The notes under the pieces are model-generated. The model saw nothing but the letters and a program-made list of their open reading frames with translations. It ran no database searches and was not told where the DNA came from. From Betaproteobacteria bacterium (GTDB taxonomy: Bacteria; Pseudomonadota; Gammaproteobacteria; Burkholderiales; Casimicrobiaceae): a stretch of 40,027 nt of DNA. The number at the start of each line of letters is the position of its first letter. The stretch's first letter is position 1. Below, one piece after another: positions 18,744-27,071 of the stretch. Position numbers and translations under genes: made by a program. The stretch covers positions 1-40,027 of the forward strand of contig JAAFJI010000006.1 of the NCBI GenBank assembly GCA_013298045.1. The letters are read 5' to 3'.

Positions 18744-19889
18744 ATGATGCAGTTTTCCATCCCCGACCCGCGCGCTTTTCCTATCTACGAAGCAAGCGCG
18801 AGCAACGTGCTCATTGATCAATCGCTCGCTTCTCTCGGCGCTGAAGTTGCGGTCATCGCCGAGAAAGAGGAAACCGAACTTCGCGAACGAATGCGCGCTT
18901 CGCTGCTCGCCGGCGACGTCGGTGAAATCGGCGATGCAGTCGCGCGCGCGCCATCGCTTGCGGTGCTGCGCATGCTCTTGCGTGTGCTCGCCAGCGCGCA
19001 CGTAGAGGCCGGGCGCTTGCGGGCAGGCGAGACGGCGCTTCCGACGACGGTGTTCGCAATGCCGATCGTCATTGTTGCGGCGAACGCATCGCCGATCCAA
19101 ATTCCTGGCGCGCTACCAAACATCGCGGAATTCATCGAGGTGATGAAAGCCAACGGCGCATTGCGCGGCAATCAGACGTTTACGATGTCCAACGCTCTTG
19201 CGTCAACGAACGCGTTTTCATTGGAGAAATTGCCGAGTACGCTCGCTTGGTGGCAACTTGAGAAGCAATCGCAAATTGCCGTTGAGAAAGCATCGATGCA
19301 GTTGCCGGCAAATCAGGAAAGTGTTTTTCTACGCTTTCTCGTCGGCACTGCGCTTGCTGGCCCCGGTGTTGATTTGCTCAATGAAAAAGACACAGGCAAA
19401 TGGGGGATGCCGTTGACGCAAGCGTTTTCGAAGCAACTCGGCGGCGGTTCGATGTCGTTACTTGCGCTGCCACGGCCACCGCGCACGCCGCTCGCGGCGC
19501 TCTTTCAGGGGCGTGCCGCGCAGCGCGAAGTCTCGTTGCAGCTCTTTGCCACGAACGCGATTCGAAAGTTTCGTTCGAGTGTTGGCGAGCCAGAAGCTGT
19601 CATCTCTGCGCACAGAACAACTGACGGCGGCGAAGTTCGCCTCTCGCTATCGAATGCACTCGATGAAAAAGGTGCTGAAGGTTTTCGCGCTGCGCTTTTC
19701 CCCACCGATCGTGCGCAAGACATCGTGACTGCAATGCAAGATTTGCTGCGCGAATGCAACGTGGAGAACGTCACAGTGCTCGCCGATGTTTTCCCCGATC
19801 ACGATCCGGAGACGAATCTACCGTGGTTCTTTCGTGCCGATGTGTTGGAAGAGAATGTGGCAAGAGCGTTGCGCTCGACCTTGCACTAA
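18744..19889 (+). CDS. hypothetical protein
   Basis: 381-aa ORF with codon usage like its neighbours; no family recognised. Confidence 0.75.
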   Translation: MMQFSIPDPRAFPIYEASASNVLIDQSLASLGAEVAVIAEKEETELRERMRASLLAGDVGEIGDAVARAPSLAVLRMLLRVLASAHVEAGRLRAGETALPTTVFAMPIVIVAANASPIQIPGALPNIAEFIEVMKANGALRGNQTFTMSNALASTNAFSLEKLPSTLAWWQLEKQSQIAVEKASMQLPANQESVFLRFLVGTALAGPGVDLLNEKDTGKWGMPLTQAFSKQLGGGSMSLLALPRPPRTPLAALFQGRAAQREVSLQLFATNAIRKFRSSVGEPEAVISAHRTTDGGEVRLSLSNALDEKGAEGFRAALFPTDRAQDIVTAMQDLLRECNVENVTVLADVFPDHDPETNLPWFFRADVLEENVARALRSTLH

Positions 19890-19921
19890 TTCAGATCGGT
19901 CACCCATAGAATATTCCGCTT

Positions 19922-20009
19922 GTGCCGCATTAAACATGAGTTTAGCGAGCATTTTTGCGCATAGCATAAACGGTATTTTAGTCAACTTTGGATCGCTTAA
20001 ATAGGGCAT
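19922..20009. repeat. 88-bp AT-rich intergenic element (copy I)
   Basis: Left GTGCCGCATTAAAC, right CTTAAATAGGGCAT. Confidence 0.5.
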
Positions 20010-20192
20010 AGGCAGGAAGTGCCATATCCCGCCACGGAAATCACGGTTGTGGCGCGAAACAGGAACTACGTAGACGTTTTGGGCTCCAAATTCCCTTGCT
20101 TGATGAGCCCAAGCAGCATTCAACTCATCTCTCTCGCCACCCGGTGACCACTGTGGTGTAGCACTAGCGCCCCGCACCTAGAATCTTCTTCC

Positions 20193-20702
20193 ATGAACCC
20201 GCTCAATCTGTTTCCTTCGCGCCGCACCGCCTACGCCTTCGGCTTCGCCGTCTGCGCCGCGTTGATGGCCTACGCCTACTACCTTCAGTACGTGAAAGCG
20301 CTTGAGCCCTGCCCGATGTGCTGGTTTCAGCGCGGCGCTTTGCTTTTGATGGCGATCGTGTTTTTAATTGGCGCGATCGTGAAAACCGAGCAACGCGGCG
20401 CCCGCGTGCTCGCGCTCGGAACCCTGCTCACCGGCGGTCTTGGTGTCGGTCTCGCGGCGCGTCATCTGTACATCCAGTCGCTGCCAGCCGACCAATTGCC
20501 GAGCTGCGGAATGGGCATTACCTACATGCTTGAGTCGCTACCGTTCCTCGACGTGTTTTCGCGCGCCCTCAAAGGTTCGGTCGAATGCAACAAAATCGAT
20601 TTGATCTTGGGGCTGCCAATTCCCGCGTGGAATTTGATCTTCTTCGCGCTCGCCGTGATCGCAGCGTTTCTACTGATCGGTCACAAGGCACGCAGATCAT
20701 GA
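20193..20702 (+). CDS. dsbB: disulfide bond formation protein B
   Basis: 169 aa, YVKALEPCPMCWFQRGALLLMAIVFLIGA; second Cys pair (SCGMG...VECN); four TM segments. Confidence 0.95.
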   Translation: MNPLNLFPSRRTAYAFGFAVCAALMAYAYYLQYVKALEPCPMCWFQRGALLLMAIVFLIGAIVKTEQRGARVLALGTLLTGGLGVGLAARHLYIQSLPADQLPSCGMGITYMLESLPFLDVFSRALKGSVECNKIDLILGLPIPAWNLIFFALAVIAAFLLIGHKARRS

Positions 20703-20737
20703 TTTACGCCAGATTAGAGAAATGACTTCTTGTGCGT

Positions 20738-20825
20738 AAGCCCAATAAAACGGAGCCGAAAGTCAAAATACATATTACACAAATATCGCGATAAGTGGCG
20801 AAAAATACCATATTCTTCGAGGCAT
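20738..20825. repeat. 88-bp AT-rich intergenic element (copy D)
   Basis: Left AAGCCCAATAAAAC, right ATATTCTTCGAGGCAT; arms weaker than A/B/G. Confidence 0.4.
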
Positions 20826-21000
20826 TGATACGTGAATATGTAAATACTAAAATAGTAGCGACCGTAGCCAATCGCACGGAAAGTCGAAAAACCTTTTATA
20901 ATCACTAGCTTACTTCGAAAACCATATCGCCTTATCGGGGTGTTTTGAGCAATCAAAAACTCTCTCCGTTTGGCGGCTAAAAGAGAAAGAGAAATCACTA

Positions 21001-21269
21001 TGGCACTCACGCCAGCACAAACCGCCGAGATCATCAAAACGCACGGTCGCGGCGCCAACGACACCGGCTCCACCGAAGTGCAAGTGGCACTGTTGACTGC
21101 AAACATCAATGGTCTGTCGGATCACTTCAAGAGCCATGCCAAAGATCACCACAGCCGTCGCGGTCTGCTCAAGATGGTTAACAACCGTCGCGCATTGCTC
21201 GCGTACCTGAAAAACACCGATCGCGCGCGCTACCAAGCGCTCATCGAAAAACTCGGACTGCGCAAGTAA
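21001..21269 (+). CDS. rpsO: 30S ribosomal protein S15
   Basis: [64 protein letters not shown]. Start at 21001 rather than the ORF start 20970. Confidence 0.98.
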
Positions 21270-21285
21270 ATTTGCGCGAATGCAT

Positions 21286-21326
21286 GAGGCCGCAATCTTC
21301 TTAGAAGATGCGGCCTTTTTGTTTTT
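21286..21326 (+). terminator. Rho-independent terminator downstream of rpsO
   Basis: GGCCGCAATCTTC-tta-GAAGATGCGGCC followed by TTTTTG. Confidence 0.9.
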
Positions 21327-21340
21327 GCGCCGCGCAAATT

Positions 21341-21529
21341 TAGGACGTCGCTACGCTAGGACGACGCGCTACGCGCTAAGACGTCGCTTCGGCAAGACGG
21401 AACAAAAGCCTCTGAAATTTCACGAGAGAGTTATGGATAAAGCAGAACAACGATTGCACAGCTTTGCGTCCTAGCACGCAGTGCGTCGTCCTAGCGCGAA
21501 GCGCGTCGTCTTAGCGAAGCGACGTCCTA
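21341..21529. repeat. long inverted repeat made of about 20-bp repeat units in the rpsO-pnp intergenic region
   Basis: Left arm TAGGACGTCGCTACGCTAGGACGACGCGCTACGCGCTAAGACG (from 21341). Right arm about 21467-21529 reads, in reverse complement, TAGGACGTCGCTTCGCTAAGACGACGCGCTTCGCGCTAGGACG. Confidence 0.85.
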
Positions 21530-21616
21530 GTGCGCGAGTCTCCGATCCAAATCAAGATTTCTTCACTGTCGTAACAACCCGCGCAAGACGCGCACTAAAA
21601 AGAAAGGTACCAGCCG

Positions 21617-23755
21617 ATGCTGACCGCAATTAAAAAGTCCATTCAATATGGCGCACACACACTCACATTAGAAACCGGCGAAATCGGCCGCCAAGCCGAC
21701 GCCGCCGTCATGGTGAGCTTGGATGACACCGTGGTGCTTGTCACCGCCGTGGCAAAAACGAGCGTGAAAGAAGGGCAAGATTTCTTCCCGCTCACCGTCG
21801 ACTATCAAGAGAAGTTCTACGCTGCCGGAAAAATTCCAGGCGGCTTCTTCAAGCGCGAAGGTCGTCCGACCGAAAAAGAAACGCTCACCTCGCGTTTGAT
21901 CGACCGTCCGATTCGCCCGCTGTTCCCGGACGGTTTCTACAACGAAATTCAAATCATCGCGACCGTGATGTCGATGGATCCGGAAATCGATCCGGATATT
22001 CCTGCGATCATCGGCGCGTCGGCTGCGCTCGCACTCTCTGGCGTGCCGTTCGCTTCGCCAATTGGCGCAGCACGCGTCGGTTACGCGAATGGTCAATACA
22101 TCCTGAACCCGACCGCAACGCAACTCAAAACTTCCGAGATGGATCTTGTCGTTGCCGCCACCGAAACCGCTGTGATGATGGTGGAATCGGAAGCGCAGGA
22201 ACTCGCCGAAGACGTTATGCTCGGCGCGATCTGGTGGGGCCACGCGCAACAGCAAGCCGTGATTGACACGATTCACGCGCTCGTTGAAGAAGCTGGCAAA
22301 CCCGCTTGGGATTGGCAACCACCGGCGAAAGATCCAGCGCTCGTTGCCAAGTGCGTCGAAGTCGCGGGCCTAGGCTTCGATGAAGCCTACAAAATCAAAT
22401 CGAAGAGCGCGCGCAGCGCGAAGCTCAAAGAGGTGTACGCAGCCGCTTACGAAGCACTGGTGCCAGCCGATGCGGAGTCAGGCTTGAAAAACGTGGTCGC
22501 GGGCGAACTCTTTGCCATCGAAGCAAAAACCGTTCGCGAACAAATCCTTCGAGGCGAGCCACGCATCGATGGTCGCAACACGCGCACCGTGCGTCCGATC
22601 GCTGTGCGCACTGGTGTGCTTCCACGCACCCACGGCTCGGCACTCTTCACACGCGGCGAAACGCAAGCGCTCGTGGTCGCCACACTCGGCACCAAGCAAG
22701 ACGAGCAAATCATCGACGCGCTCGGCGGCGAATACCGCGATCGCTTCATGCTTCACTACAACATGCCGCCATACGCGACCGGCGAAACGGGTCGAGTAGG
22801 ATCGCCCAAGCGCCGCGAAATCGGTCACGGTCGTCTTGCGAAGCGTGCGTTGATTGCTGTGTTGCCGCCCGAGAAAGATTTCTCATACTCAATGCGTGTC
22901 GTCTCCGAGATCACCGAATCGAATGGCTCGTCCTCGATGGCTTCCGTCTGCGGCGGCTCGCTCGCGCTGATGGACGCAGGCGTTCCGCTCAAAGCACCGG
23001 TTGCGGGTATCGCGATGGGTCTCATCAAGGATGGTGGACGTTTCGCGGTACTCACCGACATCTTGGGTGACGAAGATCACTTGGGCGACATGGATTTCAA
23101 AGTGGCAGGCACCGATCGCGGCGTCACCGCGTTGCAAATGGATATCAAAATCCAGGGCATCACCAAAGAAATCATGGGCGTTGCGCTCGCGCAAGCGAAC
23201 GAAGCGCGTTTGCACATTCTGAAGATCATGCACGACGCGCTGCCGCATGAGCGCACCGAGATGAGCGCTTACGCGCCGCGCATGGTGACCTTCAAGATCA
23301 ATCCAGAGAAGATTCGCGATGTGATCGGCAAAGGTGGCGCAGTCATTCGCCAGTTGACCGAAGAAACCCGTTGCCAAATCGATATTCAAGACGACGGCAC
23401 AATCACGATTGCTTCGCCGAACGCAGACGATCTCGCCGAGTGCAAAAAGCGCATCGATGCGATTACCGCTGAGGTTGAAGTCGGCAAGGTCTACGAAGGT
23501 CCGATCATCCGCATCATGGACTTCGGTGCCGTGATTCAGCTGCTCCCAGGTCGCGACGGTTTGCTGCACATTTCGCAAATCGCCAACGAGCGCGTGAACG
23601 CGGTGACGGACTACCTCAAAGAAGGTCAAGTCGTCAAAGTCAAAGTGCTTGGTTTCGACGACAAAGGCAGAGTGAAGCTTTCGATGAAAGTGCTGCTCGC
23701 CGAACAGGCCGAAGCCGACAACGCCGCAGTCCAGCAAGGTCAGCAGCAACAGTAA
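21617..23755 (+). CDS. pnp: polyribonucleotide nucleotidyltransferase (PNPase)
   Basis: 712 aa, two RNase PH domains, KH ([22 protein letters not shown]) and S1 ([35 protein letters not shown]). Confidence 0.99.
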   Translation: MLTAIKKSIQYGAHTLTLETGEIGRQADAAVMVSLDDTVVLVTAVAKTSVKEGQDFFPLTVDYQEKFYAAGKIPGGFFKREGRPTEKETLTSRLIDRPIRPLFPDGFYNEIQIIATVMSMDPEIDPDIPAIIGASAALALSGVPFASPIGAARVGYANGQYILNPTATQLKTSEMDLVVAATETAVMMVESEAQELAEDVMLGAIWWGHAQQQAVIDTIHALVEEAGKPAWDWQPPAKDPALVAKCVEVAGLGFDEAYKIKSKSARSAKLKEVYAAAYEALVPADAESGLKNVVAGELFAIEAKTVREQILRGEPRIDGRNTRTVRPIAVRTGVLPRTHGSALFTRGETQALVVATLGTKQDEQIIDALGGEYRDRFMLHYNMPPYATGETGRVGSPKRREIGHGRLAKRALIAVLPPEKDFSYSMRVVSEITESNGSSSMASVCGGSLALMDAGVPLKAPVAGIAMGLIKDGGRFAVLTDILGDEDHLGDMDFKVAGTDRGVTALQMDIKIQGITKEIMGVALAQANEARLHILKIMHDALPHERTEMSAYAPRMVTFKINPEKIRDVIGKGGAVIRQLTEETRCQIDIQDDGTITIASPNADDLAECKKRIDAITAEVEVGKVYEGPIIRIMDFGAVIQLLPGRDGLLHISQIANERVNAVTDYLKEGQVVKVKVLGFDDKGRVKLSMKVLLAEQAEADNAAVQQGQQQQ

Positions 23756-23818
23756 TTAGAAGAAGAACGGGGGATGCGCGCGACGGTGAGCCTAAAACCC
23801 AGTTAGCGCGCCACTAGC

Positions 23819-23855
23819 AACGCCTGCTTTCGGTAACGAATGCAGGCGTTTTTTC
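23819..23855 (+). terminator. Rho-independent terminator downstream of pnp
   Basis: AACGCCTGC-tttcggtaacgaat-GCAGGCGTT TTTTC. Confidence 0.85.
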
Positions 23856-23862
23856 TTTGCCA

Positions 23863-25479
23863 CTAAAATCCCCAACCCTGCGACTGCACCCGTTTCGAGC
23901 CGCTGCGTACTGCGTCGGTCACTTCATCGAACTTCGCGCCGTTCCATTCAAAAAAGCGGGCGTCGGGGAGTTTTGCCAGATCGTCAGCGATAAGTCGATA
24001 CCGATAGCGCACCCCGCCCCAGGCGTAGTCCGGTTTCGGTGTGCCTTTGCTGTCGAGCGGGATCGTTGGTAAATTGATCTCGGCAAGCGGCGCGTTTTCA
24101 GGCGAAATGAAAATCCACGGCGTGGTCTCGCTGAGAACCTGGCAGCGCCAGGTTCTCAGTGGCTCACGGGCGAGCGCTTTCACGGTCACGTCGGCGAATT
24201 GTCGAAACCAGGGGTGGTTGACTTGCGTTCCGAGCATGACCACGACACATTGCGAACTCTTTGCGTCCAACGCGACACGCTCGACGATGTCGGTCGCCGC
24301 GATCGATACTGGGCGAATTTCGCTACGCGTCCAGCTTGCGAAACTCTCGCTCAGATCGCGCACTTGCAACCCGAGTGCGCATGCACAGAAAAAGACAATC
24401 GCGCTCGAACTACGCCGAAATCGTGCGCGCGCAAGAAGCAAACCGGCAAGCACGGCGAATGCCGCCGTAGGCAGGTAATAGAAGCGCGAAAAAGTCACTG
24501 CGCCGAACGCGCCACCGTCCAACATCGGCGCGAAGATATGTGCAAGTGGCCACTGGGTGAAGGCGCTCGCAAGTGCCACCATGCCCGCGACGAGCAAGAG
24601 CCCGTACGGTACACGCGCTTTGCGCTCAGCGTTCGCCGCATAGAGCGCGGTGATAATCGTCAGCGTGCCGATCCCGAGAAGCAGGATTGTGAGGAACCGC
24701 ACCCACGCGTCCGCCCCGACCGAGTGACCGAACAGTACCGGTATCGAGGACCACCACGCACTCGCGCCATTTTGTAGCGCAGTAGAAATATCGCTGCTGG
24801 CAGCCGCGTACGGGAGCGGCAACATCCAATGCCTCCAGACAAACGCGAACGCGATGAGCGTGCCGAGCAGAGCGAAGAGGATGGCCCGACGTTGCCAGGC
24901 GACCGAACGCGCGAAGAGTACGGCGCAGGCCAATACGGTCGCCACCGGAAAGGAAAGCTCTTTGCTCCAGCATGCCGCGAGCGCTGCGACACCCGCAGCG
25001 ATCCACAACTCGGGCTTCCCATCGCGCAAGAATCGCACCGCAGTGTGAGCGGCGCACAGCAAGAAAAACGTAGCCAGAAGATCGAACCGATTCGATGGCC
25101 ACAACGTCGCGGCAAGGGAGAATGGCAGCAGCGCAAATAGCGCGGCAGATGCAAGAGCCGCAGACGTACGTTCGGTGAGCAGGCGAACGAGTAGTGCGAG
25201 TAGCGCAACGTTCGCCATATGCAGAAAAAGATTGATCGCGCTATGAGCAGCGTAGTTCGAATCGAGCACGCGCGCTGCGATCCACCATAGTGCGACGCCG
25301 ATTGGTCGAAAGTAAACCGGTTCGTAGAAATGGTTCTTCCAAAATGCCTCCCAAGGCGCATCGATCATCCGCGACTGCGCGAGGAACACATAGTCGTCGA
25401 TGACGAAATCGCCACGTGTTACGGGCCAAAAACACAAGGCGAGCGCAAGCGACAAGAGAAAAACAGCAAATCGAAACAT
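23863..25479 (-). CDS. polytopic membrane protein, glycosyltransferase (GT39/TMTC)-like
   Basis: 538 aa, many TM segments, N-terminal FVIDDYVFLAQSRM...FRPIGVALWW pattern typical of GT-C glycosyltransferases. Confidence 0.75.
   Translation of the reverse strand: MFRFAVFLLSLALALCFWPVTRGDFVIDDYVFLAQSRMIDAPWEAFWKNHFYEPVYFRPIGVALWWIAARVLDSNYAAHSAINLFLHMANVALLALLVRLLTERTSAALASAALFALLPFSLAATLWPSNRFDLLATFFLLCAAHTAVRFLRDGKPELWIAAGVAALAACWSKELSFPVATVLACAVLFARSVAWQRRAILFALLGTLIAFAFVWRHWMLPLPYAAASSDISTALQNGASAWWSSIPVLFGHSVGADAWVRFLTILLLGIGTLTIITALYAANAERKARVPYGLLLVAGMVALASAFTQWPLAHIFAPMLDGGAFGAVTFSRFYYLPTAAFAVLAGLLLARARFRRSSSAIVFFCACALGLQVRDLSESFASWTRSEIRPVSIAATDIVERVALDAKSSQCVVVMLGTQVNHPWFRQFADVTVKALAREPLRTWRCQVLSETTPWIFISPENAPLAEINLPTIPLDSKGTPKPDYAWGGVRYRYRLIADDLAKLPDARFFEWNGAKFDEVTDAVRSGSKRVQSQGWGF
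24131..24159. other. perfect 13-bp-stem hairpin within a CDS
   Basis: CTGAGAACCTGGC-AGC-GCCAGGTTCTCAG. Confidence 0.9.
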
Positions 25480-25566
25480 GAATATCAGCCGCGTCCCTAG
25501 GTGGCACCCGCGTCGTAGCGGCGAGTCATCCGGTCAATCGTATGCATTTATAAAATTACTTGCTAT

Positions 25567-25654
25567 TAGCCTCATAAAATATGTGCAAAATAATATAAAG
25601 CGGATATCTCGATGATGCGTACATTTGCGTTGAAAAGCAGAGTACAAAGGGCAA
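25567..25654. repeat. 88-bp AT-rich intergenic element (copy E)
   Basis: Left TAGCCTCATAAAATA (strong), right GTACAAAGGGCAA (weak). Confidence 0.4.
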
Positions 25655-25750
25655 ACGTTACGAAAGTTGTTATCGAGAAATAAGCCCAGCGTTTGGCGCT
25701 GAACTTCATTCTACGGAGGCATCCGATCGGGATGCCAGCGCGAGGTTGGC

Positions 25751-26995
25751 TTGACCCACTGTGCTCAAATGCTCGGACGCATGAGTTTCGATCTTGCAGT
25801 TGCCCCGCCGTCAACCACTGCCACACCGCCGCGCGGTTTTGTGTTGTGGCTTTCGCTCGCACAGCTCATCAGTTGGGGCACCTTGTTCTACATGTTCTCG
25901 TTGCTGCTGGAACATTTCGAACGCGATCTCTCGCTCACGCGCGTCGATGCTTCGCTCGCGTTTTCGCTCGCGCTGTTGTGCGAAGGCGTGCTCGCTTTTC
26001 TCGTCGGTCGCTTGATCGATCAAGGCAAAGCCCGCGCCGTCATGTGCACAGGCTCTGTGCTCGGTGGCACGGCATTCCTGGCTATGGCCTTCGTGCAGAA
26101 CCAGTGGCAGCTCTATGCGGCATGGACGGCGGTCGGCATCGCCATGTCGGGCACCCTGTATCAACCCGCGTTTTCAGTTTTGATTCGTCGCTACCCACAC
26201 GAATTTCGACGCGCGATCATTACGCTCACGTTTCTCGGTGGACTTGCGAGCACAGTGTTCATCCCGCTGGGCGCATGGCTCATCGCCAACTTAGGTTGGC
26301 GCGGCGCGCTTCTCGCACTCGCGTCGCTGCATCTTTGTATTTGCCTCCCGATTCACGCCTATTGGTTGCGTGGGGAACAGCCCGCACAACCGCATACACA
26401 TGAGGCGGCGCAGTCGATTCGCTATTTCACGAAACAATTTCCGTTCTGGGGACTCGCGGCATTTTTCGTTCTATTCTCGGGAATTACGACGAGCGTCGGC
26501 GCGCATTTGGTGTCGATTCTGCGCGAGAGAAATTTGCCAGCCGGTTGGGTGATTGCGATCCCGGCGTCAATTGGTGTGCTGCAAGTGGCGGGTCGGCTCG
26601 TGCTGTATTTCACGGAAAAGCGCATTGATGTACATAAGGCAAATCGCTGGATTCCGACGTTTCTGCCCGCCGCGCTCTTCGTGCTTGCGCTCGGGCTTGC
26701 CTCGCCCTATGTTGCAATTGTCTTCGCACTGCTCTACGGTATGGCCAACGGCATGATCACGATCGTAAAGGCGACCGCCATGGCGCAATACGTCTCGCGC
26801 GAACGCGCCGCCTCGCTCAACGGTTTGCTCGGATTGCCAACCGCGATCATGCGCGCGGTTGCGCCCTCGCTGCTCGCGGTGCTTTGGACGATCACCGGGA
26901 ACTATTTGCTCGGGCTCGCTTTACTCACGGCGACTGGCGCGGTGGCGGTCATCGCGTTTTGGATCGCACAACAGCGCGCTCTCCTTAATCGGTAA
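25751..26995 (+). CDS. MFS transporter
   Basis: 414 aa, about 12 hydrophobic segments; start may be the internal Met of MSFDLAVAP. Confidence 0.92.
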   Translation: MTHCAQMLGRMSFDLAVAPPSTTATPPRGFVLWLSLAQLISWGTLFYMFSLLLEHFERDLSLTRVDASLAFSLALLCEGVLAFLVGRLIDQGKARAVMCTGSVLGGTAFLAMAFVQNQWQLYAAWTAVGIAMSGTLYQPAFSVLIRRYPHEFRRAIITLTFLGGLASTVFIPLGAWLIANLGWRGALLALASLHLCICLPIHAYWLRGEQPAQPHTHEAAQSIRYFTKQFPFWGLAAFFVLFSGITTSVGAHLVSILRERNLPAGWVIAIPASIGVLQVAGRLVLYFTEKRIDVHKANRWIPTFLPAALFVLALGLASPYVAIVFALLYGMANGMITIVKATAMAQYVSRERAASLNGLLGLPTAIMRAVAPSLLAVLWTITGNYLLGLALLTATGAVAVIAFWIAQQRALLNR

Positions 26996-27071
26996 AAGCA
27001 ATCCCGGTCGCTAACTATTTTTGCACTCAGTTTCGCGACTTGATTTGAATTGATCGAGAAGAGCGTCGCTC

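Noticed and set aside
21341-21529. Considered as a CRISPR-like array because of repeated ~20-bp units
   Set aside because: Units are contiguous, inverted relative to each other and lack unique spacers; no cas genes in the window.
22889-23749. 286-aa minus-strand ORF antisense to pnp
   Set aside because: Shadow ORF of a certain pnp gene; composition (H/F/V/D-rich) reflects the complementary strand.
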